Below the pieces are notes generated by a model. That model did no database searches, was not told where the DNA came from, and worked only from the letters and a program-made list of their open reading frames with translations. Of a stretch of DNA of 9,374 nt, positions 1 to 6,179 are shown one piece after another. Made by a program: the position numbers and the translations under genes. How positions within the stretch are numbered: the stretch's first letter is position 1; each line of letters starts with the position of its first letter. The stretch comes from JAQGMO01 sp050954505 (GTDB lineage Bacteria > Pseudomonadota > Gammaproteobacteria > Burkholderiales > Burkholderiaceae_D), in the NCBI GenBank assembly GCA_050954505.1, contig JBPBPY010000156.1, positions 1 to 9,374 on the forward strand. The letters run 5' to 3'.

Positions 1-449
1 GCGGTACTGGCGACCTGACACTCGAACTTGCACTGCGCTGCGCGCAATTGCTGGCCAGTGATTTTTCCAGTGACGCCATCGGGCTGGCGCAGCAACGGCT
101 GCAACACCATGCCCATGTCACGCTGCGTCAAGCCGCCGTGCCAGGCGACTGGCCGGCGCAGCAGTTCGACCTGATCATCCTGAGTGAATTTGCCTTTTAC
201 CTCAGCGACAGCGATCTGCAGGCACTGCAGCGCCAGGCTGTCGATTCCCTCGGCGACGACGGCACGCTGGTGGCCTGCCACTGGCGACGCCCGTTTGTAG
301 AACGCACCCAGGCCACGCAGACCATCCACGGCTGGTTCGACCAGCACCCGGCATTGACGCGACTGTCCCATCATGAGGAGGCCGATTTCCTGCTCGACGT
401 CTGGTCCAAATCGCCCGCCTCGGTGGCGCAACAGGAAGGGTTTGCCTAG
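1..449 (+). CDS. SAM-dependent methyltransferase, NodS-like (partial, 5' end outside window)
   Basis: The reading frame is already open at the left edge (codons in phase from position 3) and runs to a TAG at 447-449, so only the C-terminal ~148 residues are present. The visible part opens with GTGDLTLELA, the glycine-rich SAM-binding motif I of class I methyltransferases. It is followed by an acidic residue in ASDFS (motif II, ribose binding), then FDLIILSEFAFYLSD (motif IV/post-motif region) and GTLVACHWRRP. The LSE..FYL and HWRRP pattern is that of the NodS-like (PF05401) methyltransferase group, by recall of the family. The substrate cannot be told from sequence; relatives act on small metabolites or sugar backbones and are cytoplasmic. 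TTG at 48 is an internal codon, not the start, because motif I lies upstream of it. Family confidence is good; substrate unknown. Confidence 0.85.
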   Translation, partial: GTGDLTLELALRCAQLLASDFSSDAIGLAQQRLQHHAHVTLRQAAVPGDWPAQQFDLIILSEFAFYLSDSDLQALQRQAVDSLGDDGTLVACHWRRPFVERTQATQTIHGWFDQHPALTRLSHHEEADFLLDVWSKSPASVAQQEGFA

Positions 450-465
450 GAACAGGCGGCAGGGA

Positions 466-480
466 GGGCAGCAGCTGCCC
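466..480 (+). terminator. Possible weak terminator hairpin after the methyltransferase
   Basis: A perfect 6-bp inverted repeat (GGGCAG, loop CAG, CTGCCC) begins 17 bases after the methyltransferase stop. The position suits a terminator, but no T-run follows (the next bases are GGGCTGG), so intrinsic termination would be inefficient. It may be only a stable hairpin at the 3' end of the mRNA. Confidence 0.25.
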
Positions 481-536
481 GGGCTGGCCTGTCGGCATTT
501 CACTGCCGCATGCGCAACGGCATTCGGGTCGGTGAT

Positions 537-565
537 CTGACTGCGGCAGCTGCAGCGGCTATACT
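537..565 (+). promoter_or_regulatory. Predicted sigma-70 promoter for the small gene at 598
   Basis: A -35-like CTGACT (537-542, four of six consensus bases) is followed after exactly 17 bp by a -10 TATACT (560-565, five of six). Transcription would begin near 572, giving a leader of about 26 nt before the GTG at 598, with a purine-rich GAAAGA at 585-590 as the ribosome binding site. This ordered spacing is the main reason for choosing the 598 start over the longer frame opening at 510, whose first codons would overlap the promoter. Confidence 0.55.
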
Positions 566-597
566 GGCGCTTCCAATTCTCAACGAAAGATACGCCG

Positions 598-923
598 TGA
601 AACCAGATGCCAAACCCCGACCGGAAACGCTGGCCAGGCCGGCAACTGCGCAGGCGGGGCGCGCGACCAGGCAGGATTTTGTTGCCATGCTGCGCCAGGT
701 TATCAAGGAAGCGATGGATGCCGGCAAGGACAGTGTCGATGTGCGTGCTGCCGACCTGCACAGCCGGGTTGGCGGCTATCCCGGCCGTGGCCACGCCATG
801 CCCAGTTGCTGCACCAGCATGCGGGACATGATGGAGGAGGGTGATACGGTGCTGTCGGCGCCACACACCGGATCGGGTTCCGGCCCGGGGCTGCTGATCC
901 GTTATCGTTTGCCGCGTGGTTGA
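598..923 (+). CDS. Small conserved-looking protein of unknown function
   Basis: The frame encodes about 108 residues from the GTG at 598; the in-frame ATG at 510 is rejected because it lies upstream of the predicted promoter. The first ~25 residues are Pro/Ala-rich and probably disordered. Next comes a helical segment (DFVAMLRQVIKEAMDAG), then a compact region with DVRAADLHSRVGGYPG, GRGHAMPSCCTSMRDMM and a C-terminal strand-like LLIRYRLPRG. The GGYPG-x3-H-x-MP-x-CC arrangement of glycine, histidine and paired cysteines looks like a conserved core. From memory, similar modules occur as stand-alone small proteins and in front of HNH-nuclease domains, but I cannot verify this and no nuclease motif is present. 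No signal peptide or membrane segment is visible, so it is probably cytoplasmic. Codon use matches the neighbours. It is convergent with the gene at 1001-1279. Function unassigned. Confidence 0.7.
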
Positions 924-1000
924 CGCCGCGGTGTGCATCGTGCCGAGCATGTCGCCGAGCACGCAGTCAAACGTTGCTCAAACCCGGTTCGTCCAATGAT

Positions 1001-1279
1001 TCAGATCAGCCGGGACTGGACATTGCGGTAATCGTGGCAGGCACGCAAGGCCGTCGTCAGTACGTGCTGCAGCCATGTCTGCGGCGTCTGTGCCTGGCCA
1101 ATGCCATGCTGGATCCAGTCGCTGTGACAGACGGGCAAATCGTACTCGTCGTCAAGCGCAGCGGCCAGGGCCTGCTCACCCTCCATGCTTGGTGCATGCA
1201 GTAGATGGTCCTGGCCGATCGTCCTGATGACGGATGTTGCGCGTTGCGGAGGGCGACAATCGTTGCTTGGATCTGGCAT
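1001..1279 (-). CDS. Small hypothetical protein
   Basis: The minus-strand frame encodes 92 residues from the ATG at 1279, preceded by an AGGA (in CACAGGACC) about 8 bases upstream. That ribosome site favours this start over the longer frame opening at 1315. I do not recognise a family. The N-terminal ~25 residues are polar and Pro/Arg-rich. The rest is predicted soluble and acidic-to-neutral, with a Leu/Ala helix-like stretch (EGEQALAAALDDEYDLPVC) and a Gln/His-rich helix (QTPQTWLQHVLTTALRACHDY). Third codon positions over residues 30-92 are GC-rich like the neighbouring genes, which supports real coding. The opposite-strand frames are less protein-like. A TATAAT lies upstream on the same strand (1347-1352). 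Probably real, but it could be a spurious frame. Confidence 0.5.
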   Translation of the reverse strand: MPDPSNDCRPPQRATSVIRTIGQDHLLHAPSMEGEQALAAALDDEYDLPVCHSDWIQHGIGQAQTPQTWLQHVLTTALRACHDYRNVQSRLI

Positions 1280-1446
1280 GGCACTGGTCCTGTGAAACTG
1301 TTCGGTAGCGGACAATCCAAAAACCCTGTCAGGTTTTCGTCAGTAAATTATACGATCCATGCTTTCCTTTGCGCGCCAACGATTGTCGTGTTTTTGATGA
1401 AATTCAATTTATTCAGCGGTTGACTTTTTTGCCAAGCGCTTTTGCA
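1280..1446. other. Intergenic region between chitinase 3' end and small gene
   Basis: This AT-richer gap must hold the end of the chitinase transcript and the promoter of the small minus-strand gene. On the minus strand it contains TATAAT (1347-1352) with no good -35 at 16-18 bp. It also has a hairpin AAAACC/GGTTTT (1320-1325 with 1332-1337, loop 6) ending in T residues on the minus transcript; this could be a weak terminator or leader structure. A 12-bp perfect inverted repeat pairs 1377-1388 with 1254-1265, the latter inside the small gene. No coding sequence is visible. Confidence 0.4.
1347..1352 (-). promoter_or_regulatory. Predicted -10 element upstream of the small gene at 1279
   Basis: The minus strand reads a perfect TATAAT here, which would start transcription near 1340 and give a leader of about 60 nt. 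The -35 positions (about 1369-1375) read GCGCAA or CGCGCA, a poor match, so the promoter would need an activator or be weak. The same 12 bases on the plus strand (AAATTATACGAT) recur at the LysR gene promoter. Confidence 0.35.
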
Positions 1447-3468
1447 TCAGTTGAATTCGCGGCTGTCGTGCGGCAGTCCGAACATGCTGCTGACCTTGGC
1501 ACCGACGGTTTGCGGGTTGGCCAGCGCTGCTCCCGCACAGCTTCCTTCCGGTTTTTTCATGACGTGCCACAGCATCAGGCCGTCGCGCGGATTGCCGGGT
1601 CCTGCCAGGACCGCAGCGGCGAAACGCTTGACTGAATAGGCTCCGGGATTGCTGAGGCCATACTGGTCGGCCAGTACCTGCGAGCCTTCACAAAGTGCAT
1701 CCTTGTCGTCGATGACCAGCTTGACGCCGGCCCAGCCTTCCGGTGCAACTTCCAGGCCCAGCGAGACGATGGTGCTGGCCGGAAGCAGGGCGCGGTATTG
1801 CCGATAGGCGGTGACCGGATCGAAATGTTCAAAACGCGCATCGTAGGCCATGACGTTGACGATATCGAGCAGGCTGGCAATGGACTTGCCCTGATGCGCT
1901 CCGCTGGCGACGACTTGCTGGAACGTCAGGCGTTCGCGCGCAGCGGACCCACCCCAGTAGCCAAGCTTGCCACGGCAGTCGGCATCGCCAGTGGTGGCGC
2001 TGCTGCAGTCGGCACCGGTCGACCAGGCCGCCAGGCTCAAGGTCCGTGCGCCACCCGCCGCATCGACGGCTTCGCGCAGTGCCACGATGGCATTGGCATA
2101 CTCGTGCACGCGCGCCGGGTCGCTGCCCTCGACTTCATAATCGACATCCAGGCCATCGATATCCATGTCAAGCAGGAAGCGGCGTAGCGACTGCTTGATG
2201 GGACCGTTGGCCTGGCCGGCTTCGGCTGCCAGTGCGGCCCAGTCGTTGTAGGTGGCGCCGCCCACAGCCAGGATCACCTTCAGCCTGCGCTGATGCAAAA
2301 TGCCGATCGCGGCCTTGATATCGCTCGGTTTGCTGGTGAAGTTGATGCCTGTCCCCGACCAGGTATTGGCTTGCAGGCCTTGCCAGGAAAAGTTGGGCAG
2401 GCCGAACGACAGCATCAGGTGGGTGTAGTGGCCTGGTGCCCTGGCCAGCTTGCTGTCGGTATAGATCTGCTGTGCCGACTTGGCCTGGCCATTCCAGCTC
2501 AGGGCATCGAACCAGTTGTCGCTCCAGCTTGGATAGTAGCCGGTAAGCAGCCGTTTGCCCTGGTCGGCCACGACTGCATCGGCCAGCAGCGGCGTGCCCG
2601 GCGTGGCGGGGGTAACCGGGGTGACCGGGGTCACTGGCGTAACCGGAGTGACTGGCGTGCCAGGGTCGACCGGATCGACAGGGCCGGGCGTGACACTGCT
2701 GATCGAACAATCGGCAGGCACACCATCGAATTCGGCACTGCAGGCTGTGACGGTTCCGGCGAATTTGCCGCTGCCGCCAAAGCCGAGATTGATCGAGGTG
2801 TTCCTGGCCAGCGCGCCATTCCAGGCTGCATTGCTGAAGGTGACGGTGCGGCCGGCTTGTTGCATCTGATAGTTGCCCCAGCCCTGGATGCTGCTGGTGC
2901 CCGCAGGCAGGTCGAAGCGCACCGACCAGCTGCGCACATCGTTACTGGATGTATTGGCAAGCAGCAGATTGCCGTTGTAGCCGCCGTCCCAGGCACTGCC
3001 GGCCACTCCCAGAACGAGTGTAGCCGATGCCGACGGCGCAACTGCAGCAGCGGCTGCAGCGCTCAAGGCATTGGCGGCTGTGCCCAGCTTGGCCATTGTC
3101 CTGCTTTTCGAGGGTGTGGTCGCTGCCGGCATTGCAGGCGCAGCGAGCGGCAAGGCTGACGCTTCGGTCGCCAATGGGGCGGACGTGGCTGCCAGCGCAG
3201 GCTGTGCACCGAGGCTGACGACGGGATCGAAGGTGCCGGGCGTTTGCGAGGCCAGTTTGCGGTAAGCAGTTTGCCGGGCTTCGACAAAGCCTGCGGTCAT
3301 TTCAGCGGCAAGCTTGCCACTGGCTGCTTCATCGACGACTTGCATGCGTGCACCGGCAAGCTGAACGTTGGCTGCCGGCGCAGCAGTGCCATTTGCGCCA
3401 CCACCGCAGGCCGCCAGAATGCAGGCCATGGGCAAGGCAAGCAAACGATTTTGTTGAAACGATGTCAT
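1447..3468 (-). CDS. Secreted lipoprotein chitinase: CBM2-like domain, linker, GH18 catalytic domain
   Basis: The 673-residue protein should hydrolyse beta-1,4 links of chitin outside the cell. ATG 3468 is chosen because it begins a lipoprotein signal peptide (hydrophobic stretch, lipobox LAAC, acylated Cys21) and has GGAAA about 10 bases upstream; the frame open to 3540 adds 24 non-signal residues. Residues ~25-148 are a low-complexity Ala-rich spacer. Residues ~149-244 match CBM2 (AWDGGYNGNLLLANT, WSVRFDLP, VTFSNAAWNGALA), a polysaccharide-binding domain. Residues ~258-293 are a Pro/Thr/Val linker. GH18 spans ~304-640: the barrel strand KVILAVGGA (family usually SxGG), catalytic DGLDVDYE with general acid Glu445, then VNVMAYD and LMLWHV. 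The catalytic Asp/Asp/Asp/Glu set is intact, so the enzyme is probably active. It looks monocistronic. The acyl anchor suggests outer-membrane attachment, with the spacer and linker extending the catalytic part outward (inference). Endo- versus exo-action and exact chain preference are not determined. Confidence 0.92.
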   Translation of the reverse strand: MTSFQQNRLLALPMACILAACGGGANGTAAPAANVQLAGARMQVVDEAASGKLAAEMTAGFVEARQTAYRKLASQTPGTFDPVVSLGAQPALAATSAPLATEASALPLAAPAMPAATTPSKSRTMAKLGTAANALSAAAAAAVAPSASATLVLGVAGSAWDGGYNGNLLLANTSSNDVRSWSVRFDLPAGTSSIQGWGNYQMQQAGRTVTFSNAAWNGALARNTSINLGFGGSGKFAGTVTACSAEFDGVPADCSISSVTPGPVDPVDPGTPVTPVTPVTPVTPVTPATPGTPLLADAVVADQGKRLLTGYYPSWSDNWFDALSWNGQAKSAQQIYTDSKLARAPGHYTHLMLSFGLPNFSWQGLQANTWSGTGINFTSKPSDIKAAIGILHQRRLKVILAVGGATYNDWAALAAEAGQANGPIKQSLRRFLLDMDIDGLDVDYEVEGSDPARVHEYANAIVALREAVDAAGGARTLSLAAWSTGADCSSATTGDADCRGKLGYWGGSAARERLTFQQVVASGAHQGKSIASLLDIVNVMAYDARFEHFDPVTAYRQYRALLPASTIVSLGLEVAPEGWAGVKLVIDDKDALCEGSQVLADQYGLSNPGAYSVKRFAAAVLAGPGNPRDGLMLWHVMKKPEGSCAGAALANPQTVGAKVSSMFGLPHDSREFN
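2590..2658 (-). repeat. Degenerate 9-bp repeat coding the (TPV)n linker of the chitinase
   Basis: Between the CBM2-like and GH18 domains the protein reads about seven Thr-Pro-X units (TPVTPVTPVTPVTPVTP then TPATPGTP). At DNA level the 9-bp units differ mostly at synonymous third positions (GTAACC, GTGACC, GTCACT alternate). This indicates an old or selected repeat rather than recent slippage. Such linkers are usual between carbohydrate-binding and catalytic domains. Confidence 0.8.
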
Positions 3469-3729
3469 GGTTAATTTCCAATTTTGGAGTCGGTTACAAA
3501 AACATGGATACAGCTGGTTGAGTACCAGACTCATCGACAAGGTTCCGGATTTTTATGTGCCTGCACCTGCGCCGGGGCCGGTGAAGGTAAAGGTGAATAG
3601 GAAGGCGCAGGCATCAAACGGCGGCCATGCCAGGCAGTCATGCGAGAATGTCGGCGCGCCAGGAAAATATCGTGCGTCAGCCGCGCTTGTCGTGCGGCAG
3701 GCTTGTCATTGACTTCATCAGGATCACGC
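3469..3729. other. Divergent intergenic region, chitinase / VF530 gene
   Basis: About 260 bases between two divergently read genes. A short dyad TCCAA-TT-TTGGA (3477-3488) overlaps the chitinase ribosome-binding region. I found no -35/-10 pair on either strand that meets consensus at 16-18 bp. A frame open across the region on the minus strand (3531-3890) is antisense to the VF530 gene and has no domain-like content. The promoters of both genes must lie here but I cannot place them. Confidence 0.4.
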
Positions 3730-3945
3730 ATGGAAGCGAAAACGAAAGACCCGCTGGAGGGCAAGACGCTGGAACACATCGTCAGCGCATTGCACGCGAA
3801 GATGGGTTGGGAACAGCTTGGCAAGCAGATTGCCATTCGCTGCTTCACCGACAATCCGAGTATCAAGTCCAGCCTGGCATTCCTGCGCAAGACGCCTTGG
3901 GCAAGGAAGAAAGTCGAAGAACTTTATCTGGCGACCCTGCCCTGA
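3730..3945 (+). CDS. VF530-family (DUF2132) small DNA-binding protein
   Basis: The 71-residue product matches the VF530 family (PF09905) nearly end to end by recall: KDPLEGKTLEHIV, GWEQLGKQIAIRCFTDNPSI, then KSSLAFLRKTPWARKKVE. The NPSIKSSLxFLRKTPWAR block is the family hallmark. Family members are small helical, basic proteins; the Vibrio fischeri member has a solved structure and the family is described as DNA-binding. The physiological role is not established. ATG 3730 is preceded by AGGA about 8 bases upstream (CAGGATCACGC), and the length is standard for the family, so longer upstream starts are rejected. The gene stands alone, tail to tail with the LysR gene 32 bp away. No signal peptide; cytoplasmic/nucleoid location expected. 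Confidence 0.9.
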   Translation: MEAKTKDPLEGKTLEHIVSALHAKMGWEQLGKQIAIRCFTDNPSIKSSLAFLRKTPWARKKVEELYLATLP

Positions 3946-3955
3946 GCGAGACACT

Positions 3956-3973
3956 GCCGGCGCCCGGGCCGGC
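3956..3973. terminator. GC-rich hairpin between convergent genes
   Basis: A 6-bp self-complementary stem (GCCGGC at 3956-3961 and 3968-3973, loop GCCCGG) sits in the 32-bp gap between the convergent VF530 and LysR genes, where a bidirectional terminator would be expected. There is no T-run on either side, so termination strength is doubtful. Confidence 0.3.
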
Positions 3974-3977
3974 CGCA

Positions 3978-4892
3978 TCATGCCATCGTCTGCAGCAACA
4001 TCTCTTCGAATGCGATTGAGACCTTGCTGCGGTGGCGTGTGGCGTGATGCAGCAGATGAAACGCCCGTGCGGGCAAGCCGATGTTGACCTTGCACAGCAA
4101 GCCGGCTGCCAGGTCGGCTGCCACCACCAGAGTGGATGCGACGCTGGCAAACGGCCCGGCGACGACGGCCGAGCGCACCGATTCATTCGAAGGCAGCACC
4201 AGTGCAATGCGCAAGTCGGCAGCGTGCACGCCCAGGTCGGCCAGCATGACTTCAAATGCCGAACGGGTACCGGAACCCTGTTCGCGCATGATCCATGTCC
4301 CTTCCAGCAGTGCCTGGGGCGCAACGGCGTTGCCGTCGGCCCAGGGATGTCCGGGTGCCACCACGACGGCAAACTGATCTTGCGCGATGGCGCGGCTGAC
4401 CAGATCCGGCAAATGATTGCGGTCTTCCACAAAGCCGATTTCGGCCGCGCCGCCGGCCACCGCCCGCGCCACGCTCTGGCTGTTGCCAACCTCGAGCTGG
4501 ATATCGACATCTGGATAGGCCTGATGGAATTTCACCAGCATCGCCGGCAGCCAGTAGCTGGCAATGGTCTGGCTGGCTTGCAGGCTCAGGCTGCCGCGCC
4601 GCCCTTGGCCCAGTTCTGCCAGCGTCAATTCGGCGGCGCGGGCACTGGCCAGGGCCAGCCGCGCTTCCGGCAAAAAAATGCGTCCGGCTTCGCTCAGTTC
4701 GATACCGCGGCCCACCCGGTTGAACAGGACGGTGCCGTAACGCTCTTCCAGCAGCCGGATGGCTGAACTGATTGCCGAAGGGGTCATTGCCAGTGCCGCT
4801 GCCGCCCGCGTGAGGTGGTCGCGTTCCGCCACGGCGACAAATATGCGCAATTGGTCCAGCGTGACGATTGTTCGATTCTGGTTGACGATCAT
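3978..4892 (-). CDS. LysR-family transcriptional regulator, divergent from yeiH-like exporter
   Basis: The 304-residue protein is of normal LysR length. An N-terminal winged helix-turn-helix spans residues ~12-71 (LDQLRIFVAVAERDHLTRAA, MTPSAISSAIRLLEERYG, LFNRVGRGIELSEAG). A linker helix and a two-lobed effector-binding domain from ~98 to the end follow (GSLSLQASQTIASYWLP, EIGFVEDR, WIMREQGSGTR). The GSGTR motif near residue 180 is typical of the CysB/CbbR/YeiE-like part of the family, which sense small anions or metabolites. The divergent exporter gene 69 bp away is the likely target, plus autoregulation, as usual for LysR pairs; this resembles the E. coli yeiE/yeiH arrangement. ATG 4892 is the only plausible start: residues 2-12 offer no other start codon before the HTH. 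A TATAAT ends 5 bases before this ATG, so the mRNA may be leaderless. Effector unknown. Confidence 0.9.
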   Translation of the reverse strand: MIVNQNRTIVTLDQLRIFVAVAERDHLTRAAAALAMTPSAISSAIRLLEERYGTVLFNRVGRGIELSEAGRIFLPEARLALASARAAELTLAELGQGRRGSLSLQASQTIASYWLPAMLVKFHQAYPDVDIQLEVGNSQSVARAVAGGAAEIGFVEDRNHLPDLVSRAIAQDQFAVVVAPGHPWADGNAVAPQALLEGTWIMREQGSGTRSAFEVMLADLGVHAADLRIALVLPSNESVRSAVVAGPFASVASTLVVAADLAAGLLCKVNIGLPARAFHLLHHATRHRSKVSIAFEEMLLQTMA

Positions 4893-4897
4893 GCGAA

Positions 4898-4903
4898 ATT
4901 ATA
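4898..4903 (-). promoter_or_regulatory. Predicted -10 of the LysR gene, immediately before its ATG
   Basis: The minus strand reads TATAAT, then TTCGC, then the ATG. A transcription start 6-7 bases after a -10 would fall on the A of the start codon, implying a leaderless mRNA. No ribosome-binding sequence is present upstream. The -35 region (CGTTCG at 17 bp) is weak. Confidence 0.45.
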
Positions 4904-4950
4904 CGATGGACTGGAGTAATCGAACGCCGCAGAATCAGCGTATTCCATCG
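4904..4950. promoter_or_regulatory. Candidate LysR operator in the lysR/yeiH divergent gap
   Basis: A perfect 7-bp inverted repeat (CGATGGA at 4904-4910, TCCATCG at 4944-4950) spans most of the 69-bp gap between the divergent genes. One arm abuts the -10 of the LysR gene. LysR proteins bind dyads in such gaps; the typical T-N11-A core was not clearly found, so the assignment is inference. Confidence 0.35.
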
Positions 4951-4961
4951 ACGGTGCCGTC

Positions 4962-6122
4962 ATGCTTTCATCTTCCGAATTTTTTCCTGCGTCCAGCCGG
5001 CCAGCCACCAAGCGGGCCGCCAGCCTGACTGCAGACCCTGGCGCCAGGATGGTTGCCGGCGTCGCCACCGGCCCGGCCGGCAGCTTGTCCAGCTCGATGG
5101 CTGCAACGCTGTCAAGGTCTGGGGTGTATTTGCTGCCGGGATTGCTGGTGTGCGCCGTGGTGACGCTCGCCGCCCTGGCGCTGGAGCGCGCCGAGGTTGC
5201 TCTGTTTGGCCATGCCTGGCTGGAAAGCCTGGTGCTGGCGATTGTGCTGGGCACAATCTTGCGCAGTGTGTGCAGGGCCAGACCGGCATGGGCACCCGGC
5301 ATCCGGTTCGCCGCCCGGTTTTTACTGGAAGCCGCAGTCATGCTGTTGGGCGCATCGCTGTCGGCGGCGACCATTCTGGCGCACGGACCCGCTTTGATTG
5401 CCGGCATTGCACTGGTGGTTTCGCTGGCTATTGCCTGCAGCTACGGCATTGGCCGCTTGCTGGGTTTGCCGCGCAAGATGGCAGTGCTGATCGCCTGCGG
5501 CAATTCGATCTGCGGCAATTCGGCCATTGCCGCAGTTGCGCCGGTCATTGGCGCCAGCAGCGACGAGGTGGCAACGTCGATCGGTTTTACTGCCGTACTC
5601 GGTGTGCTGGCAGTTGTGTGTCTGCCGATCCTAGCGCCATTGCTGTCATTCTCGGCCGTACAGTATGGCGTCTTTGCCGGTTTGACGGTGTATGCCGTGC
5701 CGCAGGTCCTGGCCGCCACGGCACCGGTCGCCCTGGCCAGTGTCCAGATCGGCACACTGGTCAAGCTGGTGCGCGTATTGATGCTTGGCCCTGTACTTGT
5801 TTGCCTGGGCCTGCTGGTGAAGAAAAACCAGGGCGCGCCGCGCGCAGCGGCACCGGTCTTGCAGGCAATGCCCTGGTTCATTCTCGGATTCCTGCTGCTG
5901 ATGGGCTTGCGCACAGCCGATCTGATTCCATCGTACCTGCTGCAGCCTGCGCATTCGGTTTCGGCGGCGCTGACCATCATGTCGATGGCGGCCCTGGGTT
6001 TGGGCGTTGACCTGGGTGCGGTGTTGCGCGCTGGTGTTCGGGTAAGTGCCGTGGTATTGGCCTCGCTGATGGCCCTGGGCCTGATCAGTTACGGCCTCAT
6101 CGCCGGGCTTGGGTTACCCTGA
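4962..6122 (+). CDS. YeiH/UPF0324-family putative sulfate exporter
   Basis: The product is a polytopic inner-membrane protein with about ten hydrophobic segments from residue ~56 to the C-terminus. The family signatures are clear: LIACGNSICGNSAIAAVAPV (about 177-196), YGVFAGLTVYAVPQVLAA (about 235-252) and TLVKLVRVLMLGP (about 265-277). Family members (UPF0324, YeiH) are annotated as putative sulfate export transporters, but the substrate is weakly supported experimentally. At 386 residues from ATG 4962 the protein is ~30-45 residues longer than usual. The extra N-terminus is polar and low in complexity, and no good ribosome-binding site precedes 4962. In-frame starts at 5049 (ATG), 5085 (TTG) or 5097 (ATG) are therefore possible. 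The divergent LysR gene is the likely regulator. Family call secure; start uncertain. Confidence 0.88.
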   Translation: MLSSSEFFPASSRPATKRAASLTADPGARMVAGVATGPAGSLSSSMAATLSRSGVYLLPGLLVCAVVTLAALALERAEVALFGHAWLESLVLAIVLGTILRSVCRARPAWAPGIRFAARFLLEAAVMLLGASLSAATILAHGPALIAGIALVVSLAIACSYGIGRLLGLPRKMAVLIACGNSICGNSAIAAVAPVIGASSDEVATSIGFTAVLGVLAVVCLPILAPLLSFSAVQYGVFAGLTVYAVPQVLAATAPVALASVQIGTLVKLVRVLMLGPVLVCLGLLVKKNQGAPRAAAPVLQAMPWFILGFLLLMGLRTADLIPSYLLQPAHSVSAALTIMSMAALGLGVDLGAVLRAGVRVSAVVLASLMALGLISYGLIAGLGLP

Positions 6123-6148
6123 GAAGGAACGTGCCGCCTGACGCCGGC

Positions 6149-6179
6149 TTGACTTTCCTTGTGCCGCGCGGTGCATACT
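6149..6179 (+). promoter_or_regulatory. Predicted copA promoter with 19-bp spacer (MerR/CueR-type geometry)
   Basis: TTGACT (6149-6154) and CATACT (6174-6179) are separated by 19 bp. This over-long spacer is characteristic of promoters activated by MerR-family regulators such as CueR, the usual controller of copA. The expected CueR dyad (CCTTCC...GGAAGG type) is not complete: TTTCC is present on the left side but no matching right arm. Transcription would start near 6186, exactly at the first ATG of the ATPase gene. Confidence 0.5.

Noticed and set aside
202..498. Minus-strand frame opposite the methyltransferase
   Set aside because: Antisense to a gene with clear SAM-binding motifs; Pro/Arg-rich shadow.
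942..961. Direct repeat GCCGAGCA at 942-949 and 954-961
   Set aside because: Two copies only, in a short gap between convergent genes; no CRISPR-like or att-like structure around it.
1404..1440. Possible terminator after the chitinase (AGCG...CGCT with interrupted stem)
   Set aside because: The stem has mismatches and the T/A run sits in the loop rather than after the stem on the minus transcript.
2293..3159. 288-codon open frame on the + strand
   Set aside because: Fully antisense to the chitinase gene, whose domain content is unambiguous; the translation is Gly/Arg/Ala-rich with no domain-like pattern.
4032..4766. 244-codon + strand frame opposite the LysR gene
   Set aside because: Antisense shadow of a clear LysR protein with no recognisable domain.
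5150..6010. 286-codon + strand frame overlapping the YeiH-like gene
   Set aside because: It is another frame of the exporter gene; Arg/Gly/Cys-rich translation without hydrophobic segments or motifs.
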